A program made the translations under genes and the position numbers. A DNA stretch of 9,906 bases from Rhodospirillales bacterium (GTDB lineage: Bacteria > Pseudomonadota > Alphaproteobacteria > Acetobacterales > Acetobacteraceae): assembly GCA_028870815.1 (NCBI GenBank), contig JAGWOU010000038.1, forward strand, positions 1-9,906. Reading direction: 5' to 3'. Shown one piece after another: positions 1-7,176 of the stretch (within the stretch, counting starts at the first letter, position 1; each line of letters opens with the position of its first letter). The notes under the pieces are model-generated. The model did no database searches, was not told the DNA's origin, and worked only from the letters and a program-made list of their open reading frames with translations.

Positions 1-466
1 GGGCGGCTCCATGGGCTCCGCCGTGGGCGAGGGCCTGGTGGCCGCCGCCCGCCTCGCCGTGCTGCAAAACGCCCCGCTCATCGTCTACACCGCCTCCGGC
101 GGGGCGCGGATGCAGGAAGGTGCGATCAGCCTCATGCAAATGCCCCGCTCCATCATCGCCAGCCAGATGGTGAAGGAAGCCGGGCTGCCCTACATCGTGG
201 TGCTGACAGACCCCACCACCGGCGGCGTCACCGCCTCTTTCGCCATGCTGGGCGATATCCAGATCGCCGAGCCCGGTACGCTTATCGGCTTCGCCGGTGC
301 CCGCGTGATTGAGCAAACGGTGCGCGAGAAACTGCCCGAGGGCTTCCAGCGCGCCGAATATCTGCACCAGCACGGCATTATCGACATGGTGGTGAAACGC
401 GGCGAGCTGACCGCCACGCTGGCGCGGATCATCTCGCTCGCCACCGCCAACAAGAAAGCCGCTTGA
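1..466 (+). CDS. accD: Acetyl-CoA carboxylase carboxyltransferase subunit beta, C-terminal part (5' end outside window)
   Basis: This is the beta half of the carboxyltransferase of acetyl-CoA carboxylase. With AccA it moves the carboxyl group from carboxybiotin-BCCP to acetyl-CoA, giving malonyl-CoA for fatty acid synthesis in the cytoplasm. The reading frame is open from base 2 and starts with GGSMGS. The ATG at 11 is therefore an internal Met, not the start, and the N-terminal half with the four-Cys zinc ribbon lies before the window. The visible 154 residues carry the family signatures SGGARMQEG, a crotonase-fold segment that forms the oxyanion hole, and [18 protein letters not shown]. They end in the usual [11 protein letters not shown]...[11 protein letters not shown]...HGIIDMVV block. 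The stop TGA (464-466) overlaps the folC start in TTGA, which implies translational coupling. An accD-folC pair is common in alphaproteobacteria. The identification is secure. Confidence 0.96.
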   Translation, partial: GGSMGSAVGEGLVAAARLAVLQNAPLIVYTASGGARMQEGAISLMQMPRSIIASQMVKEAGLPYIVVLTDPTTGGVTASFAMLGDIQIAEPGTLIGFAGARVIEQTVREKLPEGFQRAEYLHQHGIIDMVVKRGELTATLARIISLATANKKAA

Positions 467-1770
467 CCAACGAGCTGCAACGCGAGGCCGGGGCCACCTT
501 CTCGCGGCTGAAGGTGAGCGCGGCGCTGGAGCGGCTGCACAGCCTCTACCCGCGCATGATCGACCTGAAGATCGACCGGCTGCAACGGCTGCTCGCCGCC
601 CTCGGCTCACCGGAAAAGCACCTGCCGCCGGCGGTTCACGTGGCGGGCACCAACGGCAAGGGCTCGGTCTGCGCCATCGCCCGTGCCGTGGCCGAAGCGG
701 CGGACCTGCGTGCCCATGTTTTCACCTCCCCGCATCTGGTGCGGTTCAACGAACGCATCCGCCTCGCCGGCCAGCTTGCCACGGACGACCAACTCGCCGA
801 AGCGCTGGACGCGATCGAGGCCGCGAACAAAGCCAATGAAATCACGGTGTTCGAGGCGATTACCGCCGCCGCGCTTTGGCTGTTCGCACGGGTACCGGCT
901 GATCTCTGCATCATCGAGGTCGGCTTGGGCGGGCGGATGGACGCCACCAATGTCGTCTACCCCGCCGCCTGTGCCATCACCTCCATCTCGCTGGACCATC
1001 AGGATTTCCTCGGCAACACGCTGGAACTGATCGCGGGCGAGAAGGCTGGGATCATCAAGCCCGGCATCCCGGTTGTCACTGGCTACCAACCCGCGGAAGT
1101 CCTGGCCCGCATCGCCGCCGAGGCCGCGCAGCAGAACGCCCCGCATTTGCGCCGGGGGCTGGAATGGGCGGTCGAACCCACCCCAACCGGCATGGTGTTC
1201 AACGGCCTGGACCTTCCCCGCCCGGCTCTGGCCGGGCTGCACCAGGTGGAAAATGCGGGCATCGCGCTGGCTGCCCTGCGCGCCGCCGGGTTCAACATCC
1301 CGCCGGGCGCCATGGCTTTGGGCCTGCGCGCGGCTGAATGGCCCGCCCGGCTGCAAAGGCTGCACGGCCCGCTTGCCGCGTCCCTGCCTCAGGGTTCGGA
1401 ATTATGGCTGGACGGCGCCCACAATCCCGGCGGCGCCGAAATCCTGGCCCAGCAGCTGCAGGATTGGGCCACACCCACCACCGTGATTTTGGGCATGAAA
1501 CAGTCCAAGGACGTGGCGGAGTTCATCCGCATCATCGCACCGCACGCGGCCACGCTTTACGCGGTGGCGGAGCCGGAACAGCATCTCGCCCTGCCAGTGG
1601 AAAAAATCATCGAGGCTTCGGGCAACCGCGCCCTGCCGGGGCCGGACATCCGCGCCGCCCTGGCGCAGATCAACACCCCCGCCCGCGTGCTGATCTGCGG
1701 TAGTCTCTACCTCGCGGGCGAGGTTCTGAAGCTGGAGCAATTCACCGAATTGTCACACAACGCCTCGTAA
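463..1770 (+). CDS. folC: Bifunctional dihydrofolate synthase / folylpolyglutamate synthase
   Basis: This cytoplasmic Mur-ligase-family enzyme joins L-glutamate to dihydropteroate and then extends the polyglutamate tail of folates, using ATP. The 435 residues show the whole family pattern: the P-loop GTNGKGS (62-68), [12 protein letters not shown] (88-99), [12 protein letters not shown] (130-141), [12 protein letters not shown] (152-163), [11 protein letters not shown] (174-184), and [13 protein letters not shown] (193-205) with the lysine that is normally carbamylated. The C-terminal domain has WPARLQRL (293-300), LDGAHNPGG (316-324) and [10 protein letters not shown] (413-422). Length is normal for the family. 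The chosen start is TTG at 463, overlapping the accD stop by 4 bases. No good Shine-Dalgarno sequence precedes it, so initiation probably relies on ribosomes finishing accD. A GTG at 514 would also leave all motifs intact, so the exact start is uncertain. The function is not in doubt. Confidence 0.96.
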   Translation: MTNELQREAGATFSRLKVSAALERLHSLYPRMIDLKIDRLQRLLAALGSPEKHLPPAVHVAGTNGKGSVCAIARAVAEAADLRAHVFTSPHLVRFNERIRLAGQLATDDQLAEALDAIEAANKANEITVFEAITAAALWLFARVPADLCIIEVGLGGRMDATNVVYPAACAITSISLDHQDFLGNTLELIAGEKAGIIKPGIPVVTGYQPAEVLARIAAEAAQQNAPHLRRGLEWAVEPTPTGMVFNGLDLPRPALAGLHQVENAGIALAALRAAGFNIPPGAMALGLRAAEWPARLQRLHGPLAASLPQGSELWLDGAHNPGGAEILAQQLQDWATPTTVILGMKQSKDVAEFIRIIAPHAATLYAVAEPEQHLALPVEKIIEASGNRALPGPDIRAALAQINTPARVLICGSLYLAGEVLKLEQFTELSHNAS

Positions 1771-1797
1771 CCCTTGCTACAGGGCGCCGGTATTATC

Positions 1798-1802
1798 AGG
1801 AG
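1798..1802 (+). promoter_or_regulatory. Ribosome binding site of the metallophosphatase gene
   Basis: AGGAG lies 5 bases before the ATG at 1808. It supports that start, which in turn gives an intact twin-arginine signal peptide. No convincing promoter was found in the 37 bases after folC, so the gene may be read through from accD-folC. Confidence 0.7.
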
Positions 1803-1807
1803 CCGTT

Positions 1808-2740
1808 ATGCAGCTAACTCGCCGTGAATTTGTTACCACCAGCGCCGTTCTGGGTGCCGGCGCCGCCCTGGCCCGCCCGGCCAGCGCCGAGGATGCGTCC
1901 ATTTCCTTTTTGCTGGTGGGTGATTGGGGGCGGCATGGCTACCATCACCAACGCGACGTAGCGCGCCAGATGGGCCGCACCGCGCAGGCCATCAACAGCG
2001 CATACATTGTCTCCGTCGGCGATAATTTCTACGAGAACGGGGTGGAGTCGGTTTCAGACTGGCAATGGCACAGCTCGTTCGAAGATGTTTACACCGAGGC
2101 CTCCTTGCAGACGCCCTGGAAGATCATTCTCGGCAACCACGATTATCGCGGCAATGTGCAGGCGCAGCTGGACTACACCAAGCTAAGCCCGCGCTGGCGG
2201 CTGCCCGCCCGCTATTACGTGGAAACCACCGCCCTGCCCGGCGGCGCCACGGCGGCATTCTATTACCTGGACACGTCGCCCCTCATCAAAAAATACTACG
2301 GCACCCGCGTGGCCGTTGCCGGGCAGAACAGCCAGGAACAGCTCGACTGGCTTGACGCGAAGCTCGCCGCTTCAACCGCGGATTGGAACATCGTCATCGG
2401 CCATCACCCGATCTACACCGCGCAGTCCGATGCGGACGGGTACGACCATGACCAGCCGGATTTGATCGCCCGGCTGAACCCGATCCTGCAGAAACATCAC
2501 GTGCCGCTCTATGTCTGCGGGCACGACCATATTCTGCAAGCGGTGAAGGTGGATGGCATTTCCTACGTCTGCACCGGCGCGGGATCGGAAACCTACGCGC
2601 CGGAGCCCGCCATTCGCGGCGGCTTTGCCTCCGGTTCGCATGGCTTCATGGCGGCGCGGCTCTCCGGCAAGCAGCTCGACTGGTCGTTCGTGGATGCGCA
2701 AGGCAACGCGCTTTATTCGCAATCCATCGTCAGGGCTTAA
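1808..2740 (+). CDS. Tat-exported metallophosphatase, purple acid phosphatase (ACP5-like) type
   Basis: This is a predicted periplasmic phosphoesterase of 310 residues with a binuclear metal centre. The N-terminus has a twin-arginine signal: TRREF (4-8), a hydrophobic stretch (about 9-22) and an ASA cleavage site near residue 27, so the protein is probably exported folded. The metallophosphatase motifs follow in order: GDWG (38-41), GDNFY (71-75), GNHD (109-112), GHH (198-200) and GHDH (238-241). The Tyr in GDNFY matches the iron-ligating tyrosinate that defines purple acid phosphatases, and the overall layout resembles the small mammalian ACP5-like form. The likely substrates are phosphomonoesters, but the sequence does not reveal the natural one. 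Start ATG 1808 has a good ribosome binding site. The gene sits 37 bases after folC on the same strand and ends 4 bases before the convergent hyfG-like gene. The family call is strong; the physiological role is unknown. Confidence 0.88.
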   Translation: MQLTRREFVTTSAVLGAGAALARPASAEDASISFLLVGDWGRHGYHHQRDVARQMGRTAQAINSAYIVSVGDNFYENGVESVSDWQWHSSFEDVYTEASLQTPWKIILGNHDYRGNVQAQLDYTKLSPRWRLPARYYVETTALPGGATAAFYYLDTSPLIKKYYGTRVAVAGQNSQEQLDWLDAKLAASTADWNIVIGHHPIYTAQSDADGYDHDQPDLIARLNPILQKHHVPLYVCGHDHILQAVKVDGISYVCTGAGSETYAPEPAIRGGFASGSHGFMAARLSGKQLDWSFVDAQGNALYSQSIVRA

Positions 2741-2744
2741 AGAC

Positions 2745-4112
2745 TTACAAATCCACGCCTGAATAAGACCCGTTGATCGATTTATTGATCAACGGGAAAT
2801 CCGCGAGAATGGCGGTGGTGGCAGCATATTCCAGCAACGGCCAGTGCAGCGTGCTGGCATCCGCCACAAACGCATCCTGGATTTGCCCGTTATCGATATT
2901 CAGCCAATGCCAGACGGGACCGCGGAAACTCTCCGCCACACCCAGCCCCATGCCGCTGGCGGCTTCCGGCGCCAACGCCAGCGGGCCTTCCGGCAGGCGT
3001 TCCAAAATCGCGCGGACCAGCCTGATGCTTTCGGGAATTTCCTCCAGCCTTATCTTAATTCGTGCCGCCACGTCACCTTCATGCAGCACCGGCACGGAAA
3101 GGCTCAGCGCCTCATAGGGCGGATAGCCCGGCGCCTGCCGCGCATCGCCGCCTTGGCCGGAGGCGCGGCCCACATAACCACCCGCATTATACGCCGCCGC
3201 CAGCGTGGGCGGCACCAGCCCCGCGCCCACCACACGGTCCTGCAGGCTGGCATAATCCTCGAACACGCGCGTCAGGCTCGGCAGCTCGCGCTCCAGCGCG
3301 TCCACCGCGTCCTCGATCGCCTCTGCGCCGCCTTCGGCAATGTCCCCCGCCACGCCGCCCGGCACCACCACATCCATCATCAGCCGATGGCCAAAGGCCG
3401 CTTCAGCGGCGGCGCAGAGATATTCGCGCATCAGGGCAAAGCGGAACTCCAGAAAGGCGAACCCGGCATCGCCCGCGATGGCACCAATATCGCTGGTGTG
3501 GTTGGCCAGGCGCTCGATCTCCGCCATCAACGCCCGCAGATAATGCGCACGTTCTGGCACCTGCGTCCCCAGCGCCGCCTCCGCCGCGCGGGCGAAGGCG
3601 ATGGCGTGGGCCACGGTGGCATCGCCCGAAATCCGCGCCGCGTAACGCGCCGCCTGCCGGGCGGACTTGCCGCGCATCAGCCCCAGCGTGCCTTTATGGG
3701 CATAGCCCAGCCGCGCCTCCAGCTTCAGCACCTGCTCCCCCACCACCGAGAACCGGAAATGCCCCGGTTCGATAATCCCGGCATGGACCGGCCCCACCGC
3801 CACCTGATGCACGCCTTCCACATGCGGGGCCTTGAACTCCGGCCAAGCCGCCCGGCCATCCAGCTCGCGGAAATGTTCCACCGCCGTGCGGGTTTCGGCA
3901 AAGCCCGTGGCGGTATGGCCGTTCAAATCTTTCGCCAAACGCTGGAACCAGTTGGCGCCAAGGTAACTCAGGGCCGGATAGGCGCCGTCCTGCAATTCCA
4001 CCGCCACCAACTCGTCCGGCTCGTAAAGCGCGTAAGCATGGGTGGAATCCGTCCAGAGCGCGATGAATCTCCCCTGATATGCCGCCCAGGCTTCTTGGGT
4101 AAGCAGCTTCAT
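2745..4112 (-). CDS. hyfG: Hydrogenase-4 large-subunit-like protein (NuoC/NuoD-like) lacking the [NiFe] cysteines
   Basis: This is a hydrophilic subunit related to HycE/HyfG of formate hydrogenlyase and to NuoCD of complex I; it should sit on the cytoplasmic side of the membrane arm. Residues 1-95 look like a shortened NuoC domain (GANWFQRLAKDLNGH, 52-66). The NuoD/large-subunit domain starts at VGPVHAGIIEPGHFRF (106-121). In hydrogenases the N-terminal metal site is RICGxC; here the same place reads RISGDATVAHA (160-170). The C-terminal DPCxxC site is replaced by ADASTLHWP (417-425). The only cysteine in all 455 residues is C233, so no [NiFe] centre can form. The C-terminus FPLINKSINGSYSGVDL resembles the family's end without a cleaved tail. 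Start ATG 4112 overlaps the hyfF stop (ATGA) and has GGAGG seven bases before it. It is the last gene of the operon. A role in hydrogen metabolism is excluded in my view; an Ehr-type complex subunit is the best call. Confidence 0.88.
   Translation of the reverse strand: MKLLTQEAWAAYQGRFIALWTDSTHAYALYEPDELVAVELQDGAYPALSYLGANWFQRLAKDLNGHTATGFAETRTAVEHFRELDGRAAWPEFKAPHVEGVHQVAVGPVHAGIIEPGHFRFSVVGEQVLKLEARLGYAHKGTLGLMRGKSARQAARYAARISGDATVAHAIAFARAAEAALGTQVPERAHYLRALMAEIERLANHTSDIGAIAGDAGFAFLEFRFALMREYLCAAAEAAFGHRLMMDVVVPGGVAGDIAEGGAEAIEDAVDALERELPSLTRVFEDYASLQDRVVGAGLVPPTLAAAYNAGGYVGRASGQGGDARQAPGYPPYEALSLSVPVLHEGDVAARIKIRLEEIPESIRLVRAILERLPEGPLALAPEAASGMGLGVAESFRGPVWHWLNIDNGQIQDAFVADASTLHWPLLEYAATTAILADFPLINKSINGSYSGVDL
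2769..2796. repeat. Perfect 10-bp inverted repeat with 8-base loop inside the 3' end of hyfG
   Basis: CCCGTTGATC (2769-2778) and GATCAACGGG (2787-2796) are exact reverse complements separated by GATTTATT. The hairpin lies 29 bases past the metallophosphatase stop on the + strand and within the last codons of hyfG on the - strand. It is AT-richer than its surroundings. On the + strand no T-run follows, so it is not a standard intrinsic terminator; it could act as a 3'-end hairpin for the phosphatase mRNA. On the - strand TCTTATT follows, but termination there would cut hyfG before its stop codon. The repeat itself is certain; its function is not. Confidence 0.6.
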
Positions 4113-5548
4113 TGCAGCGCCTCCGCCGCATGCGAGAGCAGATGCACCAGCGGCAATGGCATGGCGAAGGCTACCAGAAATACCAGCGCCAGATGCGCCG
4201 CGATGAGCCAGGCGCTGCGCCCGGCGGGCTTGGGTTTCTCATGCGGGGCCTGGGCAAACAGCAGCGGCCCGATATTCCGCAGGATCGCCACGGCGCAGAG
4301 CAGCAGCCCCAGCCCCAGCGGCAGGGACATATAAGGGTTCTTCTGGATCGTCTGGCTGATGATGATGAACTCGCTGGCGAACAGGCCGGAGGGCGGCAGG
4401 CCGGAGAGCGCGAAAATGCAGCCCGCCAGCAGCCAGCCGATTTTTCGGTTCGCCTGCAACAGCCCGCGCATATGTGAGAACCCGTAATTCCCCGGCGCCG
4501 CCGGGCCGCGCAGGCTGGCGGCGCGGATCAACGCCAGGAACAGGCCGGATTTCAGCAGCGTGTGCAGCACCATATGCAGCAACCCGCCGAAGATCGCCGC
4601 CGGACCGCCAATACCGAACGCAAATGCCGAAATGCCGGATTGCTCGATGGAGGAAAACCCGAAAAACCGCCGTGCATCCCGCCGGCGGGAGAAGGAAAAC
4701 GCCGCCAGAAACAACGATGCCAGCCCCAGGCTCAGCAGAAACGGCCCCGGCCGCATCGCATCCTGGTTGGCGACCAGCAGATGCCGGAAGCGCAGAATCG
4801 CCAGCAGCGCCACGTTGATAAGCAAGCCAGAGAGCGCGGTGGTCAGCGGTGCGGGGCCTTCGGCATAAGAATCCGGCAGCCAGCCATGCAGCGGCACCAA
4901 GGCCGCCTTGGTGCCGTAGCCGAACAGGATGAACACGAAGGCCAAAGTCAGCAACGCGCCGTCCATATGCGCGGCATGGGCGGAAAGTGCCCTGAAGCTC
5001 ATCGCCGCGAAGCCAGGCCCCAAGGCGGGCTGCGCGGCCAGATAAACCAGCATGGTGCCGAACAGAGCGAGCCCGATGCCCACACCACCCAGGATGAAAT
5101 ATTTCCACGCCGCTTCCAGCCCCGTCGGCGTGCGGTAGAGGCTCACCCCCAAAGTCATGGCGATGGTGCCGCCTTCCATCGCCGCCCAGAGCACGCCGAT
5201 ATTATCCGCGTAAAGCCCCAGCAGGCTTGCCCCCAGCACGATCTGGAACAGTGTGTGGTAAAGCCGCCAGCGGCGTGCGGGCATCCGCACCGCGTCGGCA
5301 CTCACGTAACCGATATTCACCAAGGCGGCCGTGAGCCCGACAAACCCCGCGACCGTGCCAAACAAGGCGGCCAGCGGGTCCACCGCCACCAACCCTTCGC
5401 TATGGCCCCAGAACACCGCCAAGGTGAGCCCGAACAAAGCCAGGCTGGCCACGGCATTGCCAATGGCCCCTTGGCGCGGCTTGCCCACCAGCCCCAGCAG
5501 AGCCGCCGCCACAAATGGCAGCGCAATGGCGAGACCTGCGAAATTCAT
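4109..5548 (-). CDS. hyfF: Hydrogenase-4 component F-like, antiporter-like proton-channel membrane subunit
   Basis: This is a polytopic inner-membrane protein of 479 residues from the NuoL/NuoM/NuoN and Mrp antiporter family, thought to conduct protons as part of a complex I-like assembly. Key charged residues of the family are present: Glu125 in AAMEGGTIAM, Lys214 and His221 in GYGTKAALVPLHGWLPDSYAE (from residue 210), Lys333 in HTLLKSGLFL, and Glu393 in GLPPSGLFASEF. SSIEQSGISAFAFG (299-312) is also typical. Length is near that of HyfF proteins (E. coli about 526), slightly compact. Start ATG 5548 overlaps the hyfE stop as ATGA, and the stop TGA overlaps the hyfG start. HyfB is a paralogue in the same operon, so the complex would have two such channels. 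The HyfF assignment rather than HyfD or NuoN rests on its position after hyfE and before hyfG. Confidence 0.88.
   Translation of the reverse strand: MNFAGLAIALPFVAAALLGLVGKPRQGAIGNAVASLALFGLTLAVFWGHSEGLVAVDPLAALFGTVAGFVGLTAALVNIGYVSADAVRMPARRWRLYHTLFQIVLGASLLGLYADNIGVLWAAMEGGTIAMTLGVSLYRTPTGLEAAWKYFILGGVGIGLALFGTMLVYLAAQPALGPGFAAMSFRALSAHAAHMDGALLTLAFVFILFGYGTKAALVPLHGWLPDSYAEGPAPLTTALSGLLINVALLAILRFRHLLVANQDAMRPGPFLLSLGLASLFLAAFSFSRRRDARRFFGFSSIEQSGISAFAFGIGGPAAIFGGLLHMVLHTLLKSGLFLALIRAASLRGPAAPGNYGFSHMRGLLQANRKIGWLLAGCIFALSGLPPSGLFASEFIIISQTIQKNPYMSLPLGLGLLLCAVAILRNIGPLLFAQAPHEKPKPAGRSAWLIAAHLALVFLVAFAMPLPLVHLLSHAAEALQ
4120..4124 (-). promoter_or_regulatory. Ribosome binding site of hyfG, inside hyfF
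   Basis: GGAGG on the - strand, seven bases before the ATG at 4112 and within the last codons of hyfF. It confirms the hyfG start and shows that the gene can load ribosomes itself as well as by coupling. Confidence 0.7.
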
Positions 5549-6204
5549 CGCCCCCGCCTTTCAATTTTCTCAAGCCCGGAGAGGTCCAGCGTGTCGAAAT
5601 GCTCACGGATGCGGAGCAAAAACACTCCCACCACCAGAAACGCCAGCAGCACAAGGAGTGCCACCGAAAACTCCGCCACAAAGGGCATTCCCGGCATGCC
5701 GATGGCCGCCAGTACCAACCCGTTTTCCATGGAGAGAAACCCGATGATCTGTGCCAGCGCGTTGCGCCGCACGATCATCAGCAGCAGCCCCAGCAGCACC
5801 ACCGAGAGCGCGATGGCCAGATCCTCCCGCGTGAGGGAGATGGAGCTCATGGTCGTCGGCAGCACCACCAGCACCGCGATGCCGATGAGCGCGAGGCCGA
5901 GGATCATCGACACCGCCATGGGCAGGGCCGTTTCCACCGCGCGCACCATATTGAAGCGCAACACAATTTCCCGCAGCCCCCAGGGCAGCAGCACCGCCTT
6001 CAGGGCGAAGGTGATAATGCCGGTGAGGTAGAGATTGATTTCATGCTGCGCGAAGCCCTGCCAGAAAGCGGCCGCGGCCAATACCAAGGCTTCCATCTGA
6101 TACAGCGTGATCATCGCCGCCAGCCGCCGCTGTGAAAGTTGCAGGAAGGCGCACAGCAGAATGATACCGCCCAGCAGATGCGCGAGGGAAAATGTCAGGC
6201 TCAT
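5545..6204 (-). CDS. hyfE: Hydrogenase-4 component E-like, NuoK-related small membrane subunit
   Basis: This is an integral membrane protein of 219 residues with about six to seven hydrophobic helices, related to HyfE and distantly to NuoK/MrpC, which sits between the NuoH-like connector and the proton channels. The conserved SMENGLVLAA segment (158-167) holds the Glu of the NuoK-type channel (E160). A charged tail, RIREHFDTLDLSGLEKIE, ends the protein on what is probably the cytoplasmic side. Length matches E. coli HyfE (about 216). I chose ATG 6204, which overlaps the hyfC stop in ATGA and has GAGG eight bases before it. The frame is open further upstream to 6363, but that part lies inside hyfC and is not needed. 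The stop TGA overlaps the hyfF start. Confidence 0.86.
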   Translation of the reverse strand: MSLTFSLAHLLGGIILLCAFLQLSQRRLAAMITLYQMEALVLAAAAFWQGFAQHEINLYLTGIITFALKAVLLPWGLREIVLRFNMVRAVETALPMAVSMILGLALIGIAVLVVLPTTMSSISLTREDLAIALSVVLLGLLLMIVRRNALAQIIGFLSMENGLVLAAIGMPGMPFVAEFSVALLVLLAFLVVGVFLLRIREHFDTLDLSGLEKIERRGR

Positions 6205-7163
6205 GCGCCGATCCTCGCCGCCACGAACAGGAACACGCTGGCCAGCATGCCCAGCAGCAGCGCCGCGCCCAAAAACTCCGGCACCCGGAACACGCGCATC
6301 TTGGCGCGCGACACCTCGAACACCGAGAGGGCCACGGCCATCACCAGCAGCTTGCCCACCCACAGCGCCAGCCCGCCGGGCCAGGAAAGAATTTCCGCCG
6401 CCCGCGCCATACCGAAGGGTAGGAAAATTGTTCCGATCAGGTTCATCCAGGCCAGCAGCCGCAGCATCCCGGCAAACTCCAGCAGCGCCAGCAGCCGGCC
6501 GGAATATTCCAGCCCCATTGCCTCGTGCACCATGGCCAGCTCCAGATGGCCGGAAGGGTTGTCGGTGGGGATGCGTCCGGTTTCGGTCAGCGCCACGGTG
6601 AGCATCGCCGCCAGGGCAAAGCCGAGGGAGACGGAAATGCCGATATGCGCCGTGCGGAAGACGGTGGCGATGCCGTCCAGGCTCGTATCATGCGCCAGCA
6701 GCGCGAAGGCCAGCAGCAGCACCAGCAACGCGCCCTCGGCGAAAATACCGAACAGGGCCTCCCGCGCAGCACCTGCCCCGCCGAAACTGAACCCGGTCTC
6801 CAGCCCGCCCAGCATGGTCGCGGCCCGCGCCAGGGCGAACAGCCCGACAATGGTGACATAATCCCCCGCCTGGGCGGTGAGCATACCGGTGGCGAAGCTG
6901 GGGATCAGCATGGTGGCCACGGCAAGGGCCAGAAACACCCCCAACGGCCAGAGGGTGAACAAATCCGTCGCCGTATCCGGCACCAATGTGCTTTTGCGCA
7001 ACAGCTTGGCCAGATGCCGATAGGGTTGCAGCACAGGCGGCCCGCGCCGCCCCAGCAGCCAGGCGCGCAGCTTGTTCACCAGCCCCATCAGCAAGGGCGC
7101 GCCGGCGAAACAAAGCGAGATATGCAAGGCGGTGGCGATTAAGGCGAGGGCGAATGCCAGCAT
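6201..7163 (-). CDS. hyfC: Hydrogenase-4 component C-like, NuoH-related membrane connector subunit
   Basis: This is a membrane protein of 320 residues homologous to HyfC/HycD and to NuoH, the subunit that links the hydrophilic arm to the proton channels. Motifs: NKLRAWLLGRRGPPVLQPYRHLAKLLRK (from residue 30, counted from ATG 7163), FSFGGAGAAREALFGIFAEGALL (about 126-148), and the signature ETGRIPTDNPSGHLELAMVHEA with the following LEYSG (194-222). The last holds the conserved acidic residues of the proposed proton/quinone path. E. coli HyfC is of similar length (about 315). A TTG at 7169 would overlap the hyfB stop, but ATG 7163 has a strong AGGGAGG six bases upstream and is preferred; the gene then starts 2 bases after the hyfB stop. 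The 3' end overlaps hyfE by 4 bases. The identification is secure at family level. Confidence 0.9.
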   Translation of the reverse strand: MLAFALALIATALHISLCFAGAPLLMGLVNKLRAWLLGRRGPPVLQPYRHLAKLLRKSTLVPDTATDLFTLWPLGVFLALAVATMLIPSFATGMLTAQAGDYVTIVGLFALARAATMLGGLETGFSFGGAGAAREALFGIFAEGALLVLLLAFALLAHDTSLDGIATVFRTAHIGISVSLGFALAAMLTVALTETGRIPTDNPSGHLELAMVHEAMGLEYSGRLLALLEFAGMLRLLAWMNLIGTIFLPFGMARAAEILSWPGGLALWVGKLLVMAVALSVFEVSRAKMRVFRVPEFLGAALLLGMLASVFLFVAARIGA

Positions 7164-7176
7164 GCTCAACCTCCCT
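7164..7176 (-). promoter_or_regulatory. Ribosome binding site that decides the hyfC start
   Basis: AGGGAGG (7170-7176, - strand) ends six bases before ATG 7163. For the alternative TTG at 7169 the same element would directly touch the start codon, so ATG 7163 is favoured. Confidence 0.75.

Noticed and set aside
1750..1796. Possible promoter before the metallophosphatase (TTGTCA, TTGCTA, TATTAT)
   Set aside because: TTGCTA to TATTAT is 11 bases and TTGTCA to TATTAT is 35 bases; neither spacing suits a sigma-70 promoter.
2772..2792. Possible FNR/CRP-like site (TTGAT ... ATCAA)
   Set aside because: The half-sites are separated by 10 bases rather than 4, and the position inside the 3' end of hyfG is not a promoter region.
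2844..4334. 496-residue + strand open frame
   Set aside because: It lies antisense to hyfG and hyfF, is rich in Arg, His, Gln and Pro as expected from GC-rich antisense frames, and has no recognisable domain.
4562..6031. 489-residue + strand open frame
   Set aside because: It is a shadow of hyfF and hyfE with low-complexity His/Gln/Arg composition and no domain.
6201..6363. Longer N-terminus for hyfE (start near 6363)
   Set aside because: It would overlap hyfC by 160 bases; ATG 6204 gives the family length and the same ATGA overlap as its neighbours.
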